Assembly (NCBI GenBank): GCA_927911235.1 | Contig: CAKMOY010000001.1 | Coordinates: forward strand, 1-13,300 | DNA length: 13,300 nt | Source of the DNA: an uncultured Moraxella sp. | GTDB taxonomy: Bacteria > Pseudomonadota > Gammaproteobacteria > Pseudomonadales > Moraxellaceae | Direction of reading: 5' to 3' | Part shown: in pieces, positions 1 to 8,758 of the stretch | How the letters are laid out: every line of letters starts with the position of its first letter | Numbering within the stretch: the first letter of the stretch is position 1 | Translations under genes and position numbers: made by a program | The notes under the pieces: model-generated | The model's input: the letters and a program-made list of their open reading frames with translations, nothing else | What the model was told of the DNA's origin: nothing | Databases searched by the model: none

Positions 1-5
1 TTTAC

Positions 6-92
6 TTTCTAAGCTCCGACGCATGTGGTGGGTAACTGCAGGTTTAACATGTTAAAAGTGCAAATTTCTAAGCCACGCATGTGGTGGGTAAC
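6..92 (-). CRISPR. Type I-F CRISPR array, leader-proximal end (two repeats, one spacer)
   Basis: The repeat nearest the cas operon (65-92) is 28 nt. Read on the minus strand it starts GTTACC and ends in the 8-nt handle CTTAGAAA, the layout of I-F repeats (28 nt, 5' handle like CTAAGAAA). A short stem CCAC/GTGG sits just before the handle, where Cas6f would cut. The second copy (6-36) keeps both ends but is 31 nt, with TCCGAC where the first has CAC, so it is degenerate. The spacer (37-64) is 28 nt, shorter than the usual 32. The array is transcribed on the minus strand, downstream of cas6f, and may continue beyond the left edge. With only two copies visible, the call leans on the adjacent cas genes. 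Confidence 0.85.
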
Positions 93-245
93 CTAGTATT
101 ATAACGCAAAAAATATAGTTACATCAAGGCATTCAAGTAAAAAACCGACTTTTACCCTTTTTTTTGCACCTTGATGTAACTAATTGATTTTAAACTAAGT
201 TTTTATATAGTAAAAAATAAGGGTCTTCACCTTACTATACAAACT
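93..245 (-). promoter_or_regulatory. CRISPR leader region
   Basis: This is the 153-bp AT-rich gap between the cas6f stop and the first repeat. On the minus strand a TATAAT box (98-103) lies 18 bp from TTGATG (122-127), a good sigma-70 promoter. It would start transcription at about 91, at the first bases of the repeat. AATCAATTAGTTA (177-189, minus strand) fits the IHF consensus WATCAANNNNTTR exactly, 84-96 bp from the repeat. A weaker core match, ATCAAGGCATT (123-133, plus strand), lies about 30-40 bp from the repeat. IHF is known to bend I-F leaders for Cas1-Cas2/3 integration, so two sites would make sense. Binding itself is inferred. Confidence 0.6.
116..182. repeat. 14-bp inverted repeat in the leader; possible cas-operon terminator
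   Basis: The arms TAGTTACATCAAGG (116-129) and CCTTGATGTAACTA (169-182) are perfectly complementary and enclose 39 nt. Inside is a smaller hairpin GTAAAA/TTTTAC (137-142 and 150-155), followed on the plus strand by eight T (158-165). On the minus strand the outer stem is followed by TATTTTTTG, so it could end the cas operon just before the array promoter. The long loop and low GC make it a weak classic terminator. TA at both outer edges would also suit a tiny TA-inserting MITE. The -35 box and weaker IHF-like site overlap the left arm; the stronger IHF match overlaps the right arm. Confidence 0.55.
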
Positions 246-857
246 TTAATTTATCCAATGCGGAACGGTTACATGATTTGAAATATTATTCATACCATAC
301 GCATTAAAACTGCCTAATTTAGGCTGTTCAGCAGGTTCTTGCAAAATTGACAAATGATAATCATTGCCATTGTGCAAGCTTTTCATTTGAACGTATGGAT
401 ACGGCATTTCGCTCGTTGCCTTATTCTTCTGACAGTATGTCATCGCTTCATCATAGCCAATGCCTTTGTATTTGGCATAATCTTTTGCCTTACGCTCAAG
501 CGATTTGCCACGATACCGCCTTACAACGACATATTCTGTCGCTTTGTTTGGTACTTCTTTCACACTTGTCAAATGCACATAGTCAATCAATCGTGCAAAC
601 CAAACAGGCAATGCCAATTTTTCTAATTCATCTGCCGTTTTAGCAAAAATGCGTAATTTCGTTCCAAGTGTGGCAAAAGTTTTACCATTTTTTTCTTCAT
701 AACGGTAATTAGGAAAACACACGCCAATTCCGTCAATCCCATGCTTATTTTTAATATCGGCAAGGGCGATGTGGAGTTGGGTATAAACCTTACTCCACAA
801 GAAATAGGGCGAAATTTCCGCATCAGGAATCAGCGTGATTTCTTGATAGAAATTCAT
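246..857 (-). CDS. cas6f: Cas6f/Csy4, type I-F pre-crRNA endoribonuclease
   Basis: This 203-aa protein (P. aeruginosa Csy4 is 187 aa) cuts pre-crRNA within each repeat and stays bound to the 3' hairpin as the head of the Csy complex. His29 falls exactly at the Csy4 catalytic histidine. Ser160 in the VQMKS segment aligns with catalytic Ser148. Residues 113-125 (RRYRGKSLERKAK) match the arginine-rich RNA-binding helix. The C-terminus (FNAYGMN...VPHW) resembles the Csy4 tail. The start is supported by GAGGAGG about 8 nt upstream, inside the end of cas7f, with a 3-nt gap between genes. It is the last cas gene before the leader. The repeat stem here differs from the usual CTGCC/GGCAG, so the RNA-contacting residues may have co-varied. 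Confidence 0.95.
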   Translation of the reverse strand: MNFYQEITLIPDAEISPYFLWSKVYTQLHIALADIKNKHGIDGIGVCFPNYRYEEKNGKTFATLGTKLRIFAKTADELEKLALPVWFARLIDYVHLTSVKEVPNKATEYVVVRRYRGKSLERKAKDYAKYKGIGYDEAMTYCQKNKATSEMPYPYVQMKSLHNGNDYHLSILQEPAEQPKLGSFNAYGMNNISNHVTVPHWIN

Positions 858-860
858 GGT

Positions 861-1919
861 TTATTCCTCCTCGTTTTTTTTGCTACCGCCAAAAAGACCA
901 CCACGAATCAAATTAGCAACCACAAAATGTTGCTCCTCCATACTCATTTCTTCTTTTTTAACCCATTTAACCATTAACGTATATAAATCAGTTTTGCTAG
1001 TGCGATATGCCTGACCTTGTGTTGGTACAGAACCATAAGGTTCAATGGCAATGGCAATGGCAGGTTTTACTGCTAAATCAGTTTCTGATTCATACCAAGT
1101 ATCAATGGTGCGAATGGCATTACCAATTTTTTCAGAATGCAACCCAGCACACAGTCCTGTTGGTGTTTTGATTTGATGTAAAAATTTAGATTTACCAAAA
1201 GTTGGACTATTCTCTCTTGTGTCTTTACCACGCATTTCTTGAGATGGGAAAATTCTCTGACCTAAACCTACTTTGGCAAAGGCTTCAATTTTTAACAGCA
1301 AATATTTACCTGTTTCAAAACTATCGGCAATGCAAGTTACCAATTCATCAATTTGTGAATTTGATTGGTCAAAATCATGTAATTCAAAATCAAAGGCACT
1401 AAAAGTCCATGAATTATCTTGATTTTCGGTATCGGTAATTTTAACTTCTATCTGTTCTGCACCAATGCGGTTACGCCACAAAAAACGTGCATTAGCAAGA
1501 TTTTGAGCATAACGCTTAGCAAGTGGTAATAACCCTACATCTTTTTGATAATTTTGATAGGCAGTTTGCAACCCTTCCATAAATCCAATCGGTTTATCAG
1601 AATAGGTAACTGCTTGACTAATATTACCTAAAAATTTAACCGTAAAAGTAACTTTTAATGTATCCAAATCATGCGGTAAGTTGGCATCATCGCCCCATAC
1701 GATATTTGGCTGGATTTTTTCTTCATCTGCGACACCATATTGACTTTTGGTTGCACGATTACGTTTATCATGCAGTTCAATATTTTGCCATGCGTTGTTA
1801 TCGTTTTTATTTTCCCATAATCCAGCCTGCATCAATCCATCAGATGGTTCAATTTTACGACTAAACGCCAGTACACTTGGTACAGTGACTTCAGTATTGT
1901 TTCTTGGTGATCTTGCCAT
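861..1919 (-). CDS. cas7f: Cas7f/Csy3, type I-F Cascade backbone subunit
   Basis: This 352-aa protein is close to the usual length of about 340 aa. The N-terminal stretch VPSVLAFSRKIEPSDGLM is the hallmark opening of Csy3. The family polymerises along the crRNA spacer, six copies in the studied complexes, holding guide and target. The ORF is intact with no odd features. A strong Shine-Dalgarno sequence (AAGGAG, 8 nt before ATG) sits in the 24-nt gap after cas5f, the largest gap among the effector genes. This fits a need for high translation of the multi-copy subunit. The gene ends in a run of Glu codons that doubles as the cas6f ribosome-binding site. Confidence 0.95.
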   Translation of the reverse strand: MARSPRNNTEVTVPSVLAFSRKIEPSDGLMQAGLWENKNDNNAWQNIELHDKRNRATKSQYGVADEEKIQPNIVWGDDANLPHDLDTLKVTFTVKFLGNISQAVTYSDKPIGFMEGLQTAYQNYQKDVGLLPLAKRYAQNLANARFLWRNRIGAEQIEVKITDTENQDNSWTFSAFDFELHDFDQSNSQIDELVTCIADSFETGKYLLLKIEAFAKVGLGQRIFPSQEMRGKDTRENSPTFGKSKFLHQIKTPTGLCAGLHSEKIGNAIRTIDTWYESETDLAVKPAIAIAIEPYGSVPTQGQAYRTSKTDLYTLMVKWVKKEEMSMEEQHFVVANLIRGGLFGGSKKNEEE

Positions 1920-1943
1920 GAGTATGACTCCTTATGATTAAAA

Positions 1944-2921
1944 TTAAAGACCTAATTGACTAAACATATCATCTAAATCAGTCTGTTCTGATTGATGAGA
2001 TTGGGAATGTATTTCCATATTTTGTTTTTGCTGGCATAAATACCATTCATTTTCAACATGATATTGCCAAAATAAAGTATTCAAATCACTGATGCGATGC
2101 AAACTTTTCCATTCACCAAGTCCATGTACCGCCTCCACAAAACGAAATGGATAACGTGTATCACGCAAATTTTCTACTTCTTCTGGCGAATAAAGTGGGC
2201 TAATGCCTTTATATCCAATCATAAGTGGCACTATCCAACCTTTTTTATTTTCTGGAATATAGCGTTGCCAAGAAATTTCATCTGTTTCATGATTTCTAAT
2301 AGCTTTTTCTTTGAAAGCAAAAAAGTCTGTCCAGCATTCTAATAGTGATTGTTCATTTTGAAGTTTTTCAAAATGCTCTTCCAATAAATGGCTTGCGTCC
2401 AACAAGGTAAAGCAAGGCAATAAAATGTTTTTTAATTTTCGTTGGCTCTCTTTATCATCACTCACGATTTGAATGCTTTTTAATTTTTTAAGACTGCCAC
2501 CTGCCAAACGTGATTGATAAACCAATCCTTTTATCGTAGTAAGATATTCTTCTTTTAATTCGCTATTGCTTGATAATATTCCATCAATACGAAGCAACAA
2601 GGATACAGTCATATCCATTTTGCCTTCTTCAATGATTGAGGCTGGGCTTTTTAATTTTTTACTCTCTTCCTCTTTCAAGGTTAATGGTGGATTACGACTT
2701 TGAATAAAGCGAATATAAAAATCTTGATAGCTATTTACTTCATAATCATGGCAAAAAATCGCACAGCCTGAAAGCTCAATACCGATTTGCTCTTTTAATT
2801 TTCGTGATAAAGCGTGTTCAAAACCCAAAAAAGCGGTAATCGCTGGAAAACCATAAGTGAAGCCAGCAATACAATTAGCATTTTCTACTTGAATTCGTTC
2901 TAATAAAATGTAATCAGCCAT
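1944..2921 (-). CDS. cas5f: Cas5f/Csy2, type I-F Cascade 5'-handle subunit
   Basis: This 325-aa protein is of normal Csy2 length. The N-terminus (YILLERIQVENANCIAGFTYGFPAITAFLGF) is the typical Csy2 opening, a RAMP-type fold with a Gly-rich loop. With Cas8f it caps the 5' end of the crRNA and holds the 8-nt handle. The ORF is intact. Its ATG follows the cas8f stop by 3 nt, with GGAG 6 nt upstream inside the end of cas8f, so translation is probably coupled. The C-terminal tail is Gln/Asp-rich and of low complexity (HSQSHQSEQTDLDDMFSQLGL region), and is probably flexible. Confidence 0.94.
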   Translation of the reverse strand: MADYILLERIQVENANCIAGFTYGFPAITAFLGFEHALSRKLKEQIGIELSGCAIFCHDYEVNSYQDFYIRFIQSRNPPLTLKEEESKKLKSPASIIEEGKMDMTVSLLLRIDGILSSNSELKEEYLTTIKGLVYQSRLAGGSLKKLKSIQIVSDDKESQRKLKNILLPCFTLLDASHLLEEHFEKLQNEQSLLECWTDFFAFKEKAIRNHETDEISWQRYIPENKKGWIVPLMIGYKGISPLYSPEEVENLRDTRYPFRFVEAVHGLGEWKSLHRISDLNTLFWQYHVENEWYLCQQKQNMEIHSQSHQSEQTDLDDMFSQLGL

Positions 2922-2924
2922 GAG

Positions 2925-4195
2925 TTACTCCGCTTTTAATATTTGATAAAAATCTTGCAAAATAAGTGTCATCATTTTTAGCCACAATTCTTCCAATGAT
3001 TTGGTGCGAATATCATCACCAATATGTTTGCTTATCCATTGAACAATTTCAGATTTTAATTCATCTAAATAAGCAGATATTTGTGGTTGAGACAATGTTT
3101 GTGTTTGCAAAATTTGAGTGTCAATCAATATTGCCAAATATTCAGGTATTTGATGATTTTCACTCCAGCCAGCAGGCTGACTTTTTCTTATCAACATTAT
3201 TTCATCACAAATATTAGAAACAATTTTTTCAATAAGCTCTTTTAATAGTAATCTTCTGTCATGATTGATAAATAATTCATTTTTATTAAATACATCAATC
3301 AAATATTTAACTTGTTCAAATAACTCTTTTTGATAACTTCTTTTTAAAATATCGCCAATACGAGTAGGTGGCATTGGGCTGGCATTCCATTTGGGCGGAA
3401 GCGATGGAAATAAGTGCAACAAGCCATTTCTTTGACCATTCAAAGAAGAGACGTTTTGATGCATGCTTTTGGTTACACCAAGTGTTGCGATATTAGGATA
3501 AAAAACATAAGTTTCTTCATGCCATTTATTTTGTTTTTTGGCTTGATTAACAGGGTTATCTTTGTCTTTACTTGCTTTTATTGCCAATGCAATTTCATGT
3601 GCTAATGAACTAGAATACATGGGCGAAACCAAATGATATTCATCAATCCCAATAGGGATATAAATCTGTTTAGCCAAGGTATGACTATAGATTTTTGTGA
3701 TTGATAGACTTGTTTGATTTGGTTTGTCCAATATTCACGCTTACTTTTATCTTCGGTAATTTGTGAAAAGTTTTGTTCATCTTCTGCCAACAATTCGCCA
3801 AGCTGTTTATTTGTACCTGAAACAGGAAAACTCAAAAACTCTGCAATCGGAGATAATGCTGCACTAGAATAGCCACTATCCAAGAATTGGCTGTTAATCG
3901 TTTGATTACTAATTAAATGTAGGTTTTTGGTTGAGATAATGCTATCTTTCAAACTCATTGCTTGACTGCTTGAATGCGTGAGTTTTGCAACGTGAGAGAC
4001 ATTCAAAAATATGTTCTCAGCATTTTCAGCCACTTTATCTAGCCAAGAAAAAATTTCATAATTATCAATAATTTTTTGTTTATCATTTTCGCCAAATTTA
4101 CCTTTCAAACTTCTTTGTTTTTTCTCAATAGTTTTTTGGATTTTTTGGGTTAAAAAATCATCAATTGCTTGTTTTGCAATCATTGTATTTGTCAT
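2925..4195 (-). pseudogene. cas8f: Cas8f/Csy1, type I-F large subunit, split by a one-base frameshift
   Basis: Cas8f recognises the PAM and, with Cas5f, forms the tail of the I-F Cascade. Two overlapping frames cover it. Residues 1 to about 166 run from ATG at 4195. The rest opens near 3731 and ends at 2925, containing SHTLAKQIYIPIG, EYHLVSPM and LFPSLPPKW, all typical of Csy1. The reading must slip back one base at an A5 run (T5 at 3692-3696). Six A there would give QVYQSQK-IYSHTLAKQIY in one frame and a 423-aa protein, normal for Csy1 (434 aa in P. aeruginosa). The apparent starts in the second frame lack family logic. The ATG overlaps the preceding stop as ATGA, with AAGAGG 6 nt upstream. 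Without correction or slippage the Cascade would lack its large subunit. Confidence 0.9.
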
Positions 4196-7100
4196 TTTGA
4201 ACCTCTTACTGTATTAAATATCTGTAAATACACCCAAAAAGGATGATAAAAATATGGTTTATCTGAATTTTTATAATACGGAATACTTACTTCGCCATAA
4301 ATATTAGGCACTTTATCCACATTCAAATTTAATCGTTCGGCAATTTGTTCGTATTGCAGGCATTCATCAATATCAAACCAGATAAAGCTATTTTTACCTA
4401 ATTTTACATTATCATAAAACATAATCAAGTTACTTGCAATCAGTTGATTTTTATCATTTTGATGATACCAAGTCATTTTCCCTTGTGAATTAGCTTTTAA
4501 AACAAAGGTCAATTCTGGCGATGATAAACGAAAAGGTTGTTGGCGTTGAATTTCACCTGCCCAAGTTACTTTTTCTTGCCACCAAAGTTTGGCATGATTG
4601 GGTTCAAACGGTTTGTTATTTTGATTGTTTACACCCATTAATTTATACCAATAAACACTTTGTTCCAAATCTACCAAATTTGTATAAGGTGGTTTTATTG
4701 GTTTCATCAGTTGAATACTAGGAATGGCGTTAATTGTTTGATATTGTTCAGGCAGCAACGTGCAACTAATGGATTTATCGCCATCAATGATGTATTTTTG
4801 ACTTTCAAACCCTGGTTTTTCATACACTACTTTTTCCCCTATTAGCGTTTTTATAATTCTCATTCAAAATGAATAAATTTTTCATGCTGATACAGCTTGC
4901 TTGCGATGACGTTGCAATCGTCCTGCCAGTTGCACCAAAGAACGCATAGAGCTTGGTTCAGCAATCGCCCAATCATAATCATGGTCTCGTCCTACTTCGC
5001 ATACCGATGTGGCTAAAACGACAAAAATATGATGTTTAGCACTTGAATTTTTTGCAATTGCTTGTTTGATTTCATCGTGTTGCCAAATCGTATTAGCTTG
5101 TTTTCGGTTTAAAATTCTGTCTAGTTTTTCTTCAATTGATGAACGAGCCGATAAGGTAAATTGACTATGATAAACGCAATAATGAATGCAATATTCATCA
5201 TTCACTTCTTTTTCAATCAATTTTTTAGCTACTGCAACCAATGGTTTAATATTGGCAAAACGCACGACACCCAGTGAAATACAATGGCTTTCATTACTTT
5301 GATGATTGAATGAATGGGCATTAAAAATGTTTTGATAAATTGTATCTGCCAAAGATTCAATCGCATTTTCTTCACTTTCAATGGGAATAACTTTGGCTCT
5401 GCGTTCAGGCTGTCTGTTTTTGGATAACTGTTCAATGCGTTTATCAATAAATTGCTTATGATTTTTTGGAAAATCAGCCATTTCATTGATTTGAATGCTT
5501 TTTGATGAAAATTCATCAAACCAAGCACACACAATATTTGGATTTTGCGTATTACCAAGCATAGACCGTTGATAAATTTTTCGCCCTGCCTGATATGCTT
5601 CAAACAAACCATACGCCATTGCAGGTGGAATGGTTGCACTTGATAACAAAACCTTTGCCCCAAGCATACCCGCCCAATTAACAAGCCTTGCCAATGCAGG
5701 TAAATCTGCCAAACCAAATTCATCAGGTTCATCTAATACCAAATCGCCACTTAATAGCCGTAACATTGGCGCAATTTGTTTACCTCCACGCAACCCTTCG
5801 GTTGCTGGAATTAAATAATCAATCGTGCTAACCAAAATGGGGGGCGTGCAATAATTTTGATATTTGGGATCTTTACCAAACCATTTAGCGAGTAATGTAT
5901 TTTTTTCTATTTGAATGTCTTCGTCATATTCCACTTCAAAATCATCATCTAATTCCAAACTTTCACTACCACGCAAAGCCAAAGCGGTTTTTTCTAAATT
6001 TTCTAGCAATTCTTTTTGCTTTTTGATGAGTGTATCATCTTTATTTTCTTGATTGGCATTCAATAAGTTAAGAATCGCTTTTGAGCCAATCAATGTGGCG
6101 ATTTCGCTTTTATCTAAATGCAAATTTTGTTGCAATGCCTGTCCTGTTTGTGTGGTAAGTGTTCTTAATCCCAAAGCCACACTAAAACGACAACCTTTAT
6201 TTTCATCTGCCAGCGCATACATAATCCGAGCATTGGCAAAAGTTTTTCCTTTGCCTGTTGAAGCCATATTGATACCAAAAAAGCCATTTTCTTGACTGGC
6301 GTGATTGACTTTTTGACTGATAATAACTGCTTTATCTTGCCATTGGCTTAATGTTTTATCTGCATTATCAAAACCACGTTCTAAAATACGATTGATGTCC
6401 AAAGTGGGTAATTCTGATAAAAACTTGGGCAAATTTTGGCTAAATTGATACGCATGATGAGCAACCATAACATTATGTTCATCAAGGCGTTGTTTAAGCT
6501 GTTTATTGCCATCGGTATTGGCATAGGCAAGATAATTTTTATCACAAAAGTGTGGCGTTGCATTTTGAGCGGAATAATAATGGTCAACCGTCATCAACAT
6601 CATTCTAGCCAAATGTTGTGTTAATAAATCATTTTGCCAATCAAAAACTTCAATCGTTTTCAAAATCTTTTTGGCATTGTTAGCAAGTGTTATCGCTTGT
6701 TGTTGCCAAGTTTGGCTTCTTAAAGGTAAACCCAAAGAAAATTGCCAATTCACTTGCTTTTCATCATCACGCCAATTGTTTTTGGTATAAGTAGGCGAAT
6801 TCCATTTGATATCGCAATCTGTTAGCCATGTATCAGCTAAATTATTTATTTCTAATGATGGTTGATGTTGTTCAAAATAAGGATAAACCAATAAACGATG
6901 ATGAGAAACAATCAGCCATGCTACTAATTTTGTAAAATCATCAAAAGCATTGAATTTTATTTCGCTATTGATATTGTTCAAATTATCACGAGAACTTTTA
7001 TTACCGACATAATTTAAAATAGATTGTTCATCAATTTGATTTGAATGAATCAGCATATTTAGCCATTGTTCACACGATTGATTTTGTACAAAGGCTTCAA

Positions 7101-7578
7101 ACAATTTAAACGACACCCATTCATGACGATAAGGTTCATAGTTTTTTGTGCCTTTTTCTTTTTTTGGATTAAGTTTATTTTGAAATAAATCATTGGCTTT
7201 GCCGAAATCGTGAAAAAGCCCCGCAATACCTGCTGCAATGGCAATCAATTCTAAATTTTGCCAAAGTTTACTGTCTTGGTAATGTGCCATCTCTTTTTGT
7301 GTGCGATTCACCGCCACTTCCCCTTGTTCATTAAATTTTTTGCGATTGCCCACCACCCACACAAGCTCACTTCTTTGCCGTGTGCGTACACGGTGGCAAC
7401 TGACGGCGGTGGATTTGGTGGCAGACGATTTTAATAAACGCTTGACCGTGTCCAGCCCATCTTCCGTGATTGCCGTTTGCCAAACATTATCGCCAATGCG
7501 ATTGGCAAATGTGTCCAAAATCCGTCTGGTGCGATTTAACGCCTTTTTTTCGCATTGAGAAATAAAGGTAACGAGCAT
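4192..7578 (-). pseudogene. cas3: Cas2-Cas3 fusion nuclease-helicase, type I-F, interrupted after motif VI
   Basis: In I-F systems Cas2 is fused to Cas3, which degrades target DNA and joins Cas1 for spacer capture. Visible in order: Cas2 domain (about 1-95); HD nuclease motif (His123-Asp124, HDFGK) with a second His pair at 226-227; Walker A MASTGKGKT (438-446); DEPD (616-619); SAT (647-649); motif VI QLAGRLQRHR (883-892). The frame stops at TGA 4882-4884, only 898 codons in. A second ORF (4192-4863) carries what looks like the family's C-terminal domain (KPGFES, LVDLEQ, WW, QRQQPFR). It is in the same frame, but between them the alternative frame reads KNLFILNENYK, like the missing linker. 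Two compensating indels near 4880 and in the A5 run at 4846-4850 would restore about 1128 aa, a normal length. ATG lies 1 nt after the cas1 stop. Confidence 0.9.
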
Positions 7579-7579
7579 T

Positions 7580-8560
7580 TCAATGTCCCCAATCTTGGTT
7601 TAACGCCATCGCTTTCACCGTGTCAAACATCACGTCCAACGCCTTGTAAGCCGTGAAATAATTTAAACATTCTTGGCGAAATTCCTGCTCGCTTGCGTTA
7701 TCACTGGCACAAATAAACGCCAATGGCAACACAATCGTATCTTTGACAATATCTGCAATATCAAAGACTAACGCCCCACGACGTGTTTTGCCGTGCATGA
7801 CTGCAAAACCGTGTGGAATGCCCAGCACCCAAGCCGTTGTCGCCCCCAATCCGTACGCCAAATAATTGCCATGATTTAAAAACGCATTGGCTTTATCCAC
7901 CCCATCATGCTCACGGCTAAACCCTGCATTATTGGTGTTGATGGACGCAAGGCGATACAAATCTTTGGTCATACGCCCTTCAAGTGTGAGCAAATCATTA
8001 ACGCTATTTTGCCCCAAAATCATCTCTTTATAGCGATTTTGTAAGCTTACAATTTGCTCGTTTTTGCTGTCAAAACCCACGGCATGAAAATCCTTATCCC
8101 TTGCCCAAACGTCCTGCATAAAATCAAGCCGTGCCAGTTGCAATTTTTTCGCCATTTGCAAACGCTTGTCATCGTCCCACCACCATGACAGCCAACCTTG
8201 AATGTACTCGGTTGGGCGGTATTCAGATTGTGGCGTAAACCATTCAATTTCCGTCCCCATAAAAAGTGGCGTACCACCACCGCCACAAAACCCCACCAAC
8301 ACGCCCGCTTGCGACAACATTCGCATGGCAGCCTGCGTGATGGACGTACCCGTGCCAAGCAAAATGCAAGTAGTGTTGGCAATGGGAATGTTGTAATAGA
8401 GATTTTCTTTTTCCGATTCGGTGAGATAGAGAATGCGACCGTCTTTTTGCATAACACGGCAGTATTGAAGATAGTAGATGTTGGCACGTTTGGAATGGAG
8501 AATGGTTTTGAGGTCGGAGGACTGAAAACTGTTGTTGGTGTAGGGATTAGCGTTTGGCAT
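7580..8560 (-). CDS. cas1: Cas1, type I-F integrase
   Basis: This 326-aa protein is the normal I-F length (324-327). Cas1 works with Cas2-3 to integrate new spacers at the leader end. Diagnostic segments are SSDLKTILHSKRAN near the N-terminus, IPIANTTCILLGTGTS, and GFCGGGGTPLF. Candidate metal ligands are the Glu of LTLEGRMTK, the His of VMHGKTRRGA and the Asp pair of ALVFDIADI. The ATG at 8560 is chosen over an in-frame TTG at 8599 because the TTG lies upstream of the predicted -10 box and adds a non-conserved leader. The gene is clearly richer in GC than cas8f to cas6f. It is the first gene of the operon. Confidence 0.94.
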   Translation of the reverse strand: MPNANPYTNNSFQSSDLKTILHSKRANIYYLQYCRVMQKDGRILYLTESEKENLYYNIPIANTTCILLGTGTSITQAAMRMLSQAGVLVGFCGGGGTPLFMGTEIEWFTPQSEYRPTEYIQGWLSWWWDDDKRLQMAKKLQLARLDFMQDVWARDKDFHAVGFDSKNEQIVSLQNRYKEMILGQNSVNDLLTLEGRMTKDLYRLASINTNNAGFSREHDGVDKANAFLNHGNYLAYGLGATTAWVLGIPHGFAVMHGKTRRGALVFDIADIVKDTIVLPLAFICASDNASEQEFRQECLNYFTAYKALDVMFDTVKAMALNQDWGH

Positions 8561-8589
8561 AATAAAGTAACATTTGTTGAATTTATTGT

Positions 8590-8618
8590 AGTATGGCAAA
8601 ATTATTTAGTCTTTGCAA
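8590..8618 (-). promoter_or_regulatory. Putative cas operon promoter
   Basis: On the minus strand TTGCAA (8613-8618) and CATACT (8590-8595) are separated by 17 bp, each matching four of six sigma-70 consensus bases. Transcription would start near 8583, leaving a leader of about 23 nt before the cas1 ATG at 8560. An alternative -10, TACAAT, overlaps just downstream. Nothing here shows a specific regulator. Confidence 0.5.
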
Positions 8619-8630
8619 GTAGGTTATAAA

Positions 8631-8659
8631 AATAATACGACATTTTATGTCGTGTTATT
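8631..8659 (-). terminator. Hairpin upstream of the cas promoter, terminator-like on the minus strand
   Basis: The arms AATAATACGACAT and ATGTCGTGTTATT form a 13-bp stem with one G-U pair and a TTT loop. On the minus strand it is followed by ATTTTTATAA, as in an intrinsic terminator. Lying just upstream of the -35 box, it could insulate the cas promoter from transcription entering from the right, or be left over from a lost upstream gene. Confidence 0.5.
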
Positions 8660-8731
8660 TGTAACATTGGTTATTTTAGGCTTGATTTTATCCAAAAGTT
8701 GTTATATCAGATTGATTATGTTCATTCAAAC

Positions 8732-8758
8732 AATAAAAGCGAATCATACGCTTTTATT
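8732..8758. terminator. 10-bp hairpin at the IS boundary
   Basis: AATAAAAGCG (8732-8741) and CGCTTTTATT (8749-8758) are perfect complements around a 7-nt loop. The last three bases, ATT, are also the left target duplication of the insertion sequence, so the element landed at the edge of this hairpin. It has the look of a bidirectional terminator whose U-rich side lies within the stem. What it once terminated cannot be told. Confidence 0.4.

Noticed and set aside
4192-4863. A novel accessory gene between cas3 and cas8f
   Set aside because: It is in frame with cas3, supplies the missing C-terminal length and carries Cas3 C-terminal motifs, so it is treated as part of cas2-3.
8561-8599. Upstream TTG start giving a 339-aa Cas1
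   Set aside because: The TTG lies upstream of the predicted -10 box, and the extra 13 residues are outside the usual Cas1 length; the ATG at 8560 fits better.
1-8620. Transposon-associated I-F3 (Tn7-like) or type V system
   Set aside because: cas1 and cas2-3 are present, cas8f and cas5f are separate genes, and no tnsABC/tniQ or cas12 gene is seen. The layout is ordinary I-F1.
8198-8629. Plus-strand 143-codon open frame
   Set aside because: It is antisense to the conserved cas1 coding region, with no family resemblance; a shadow of the GC-richer gene.
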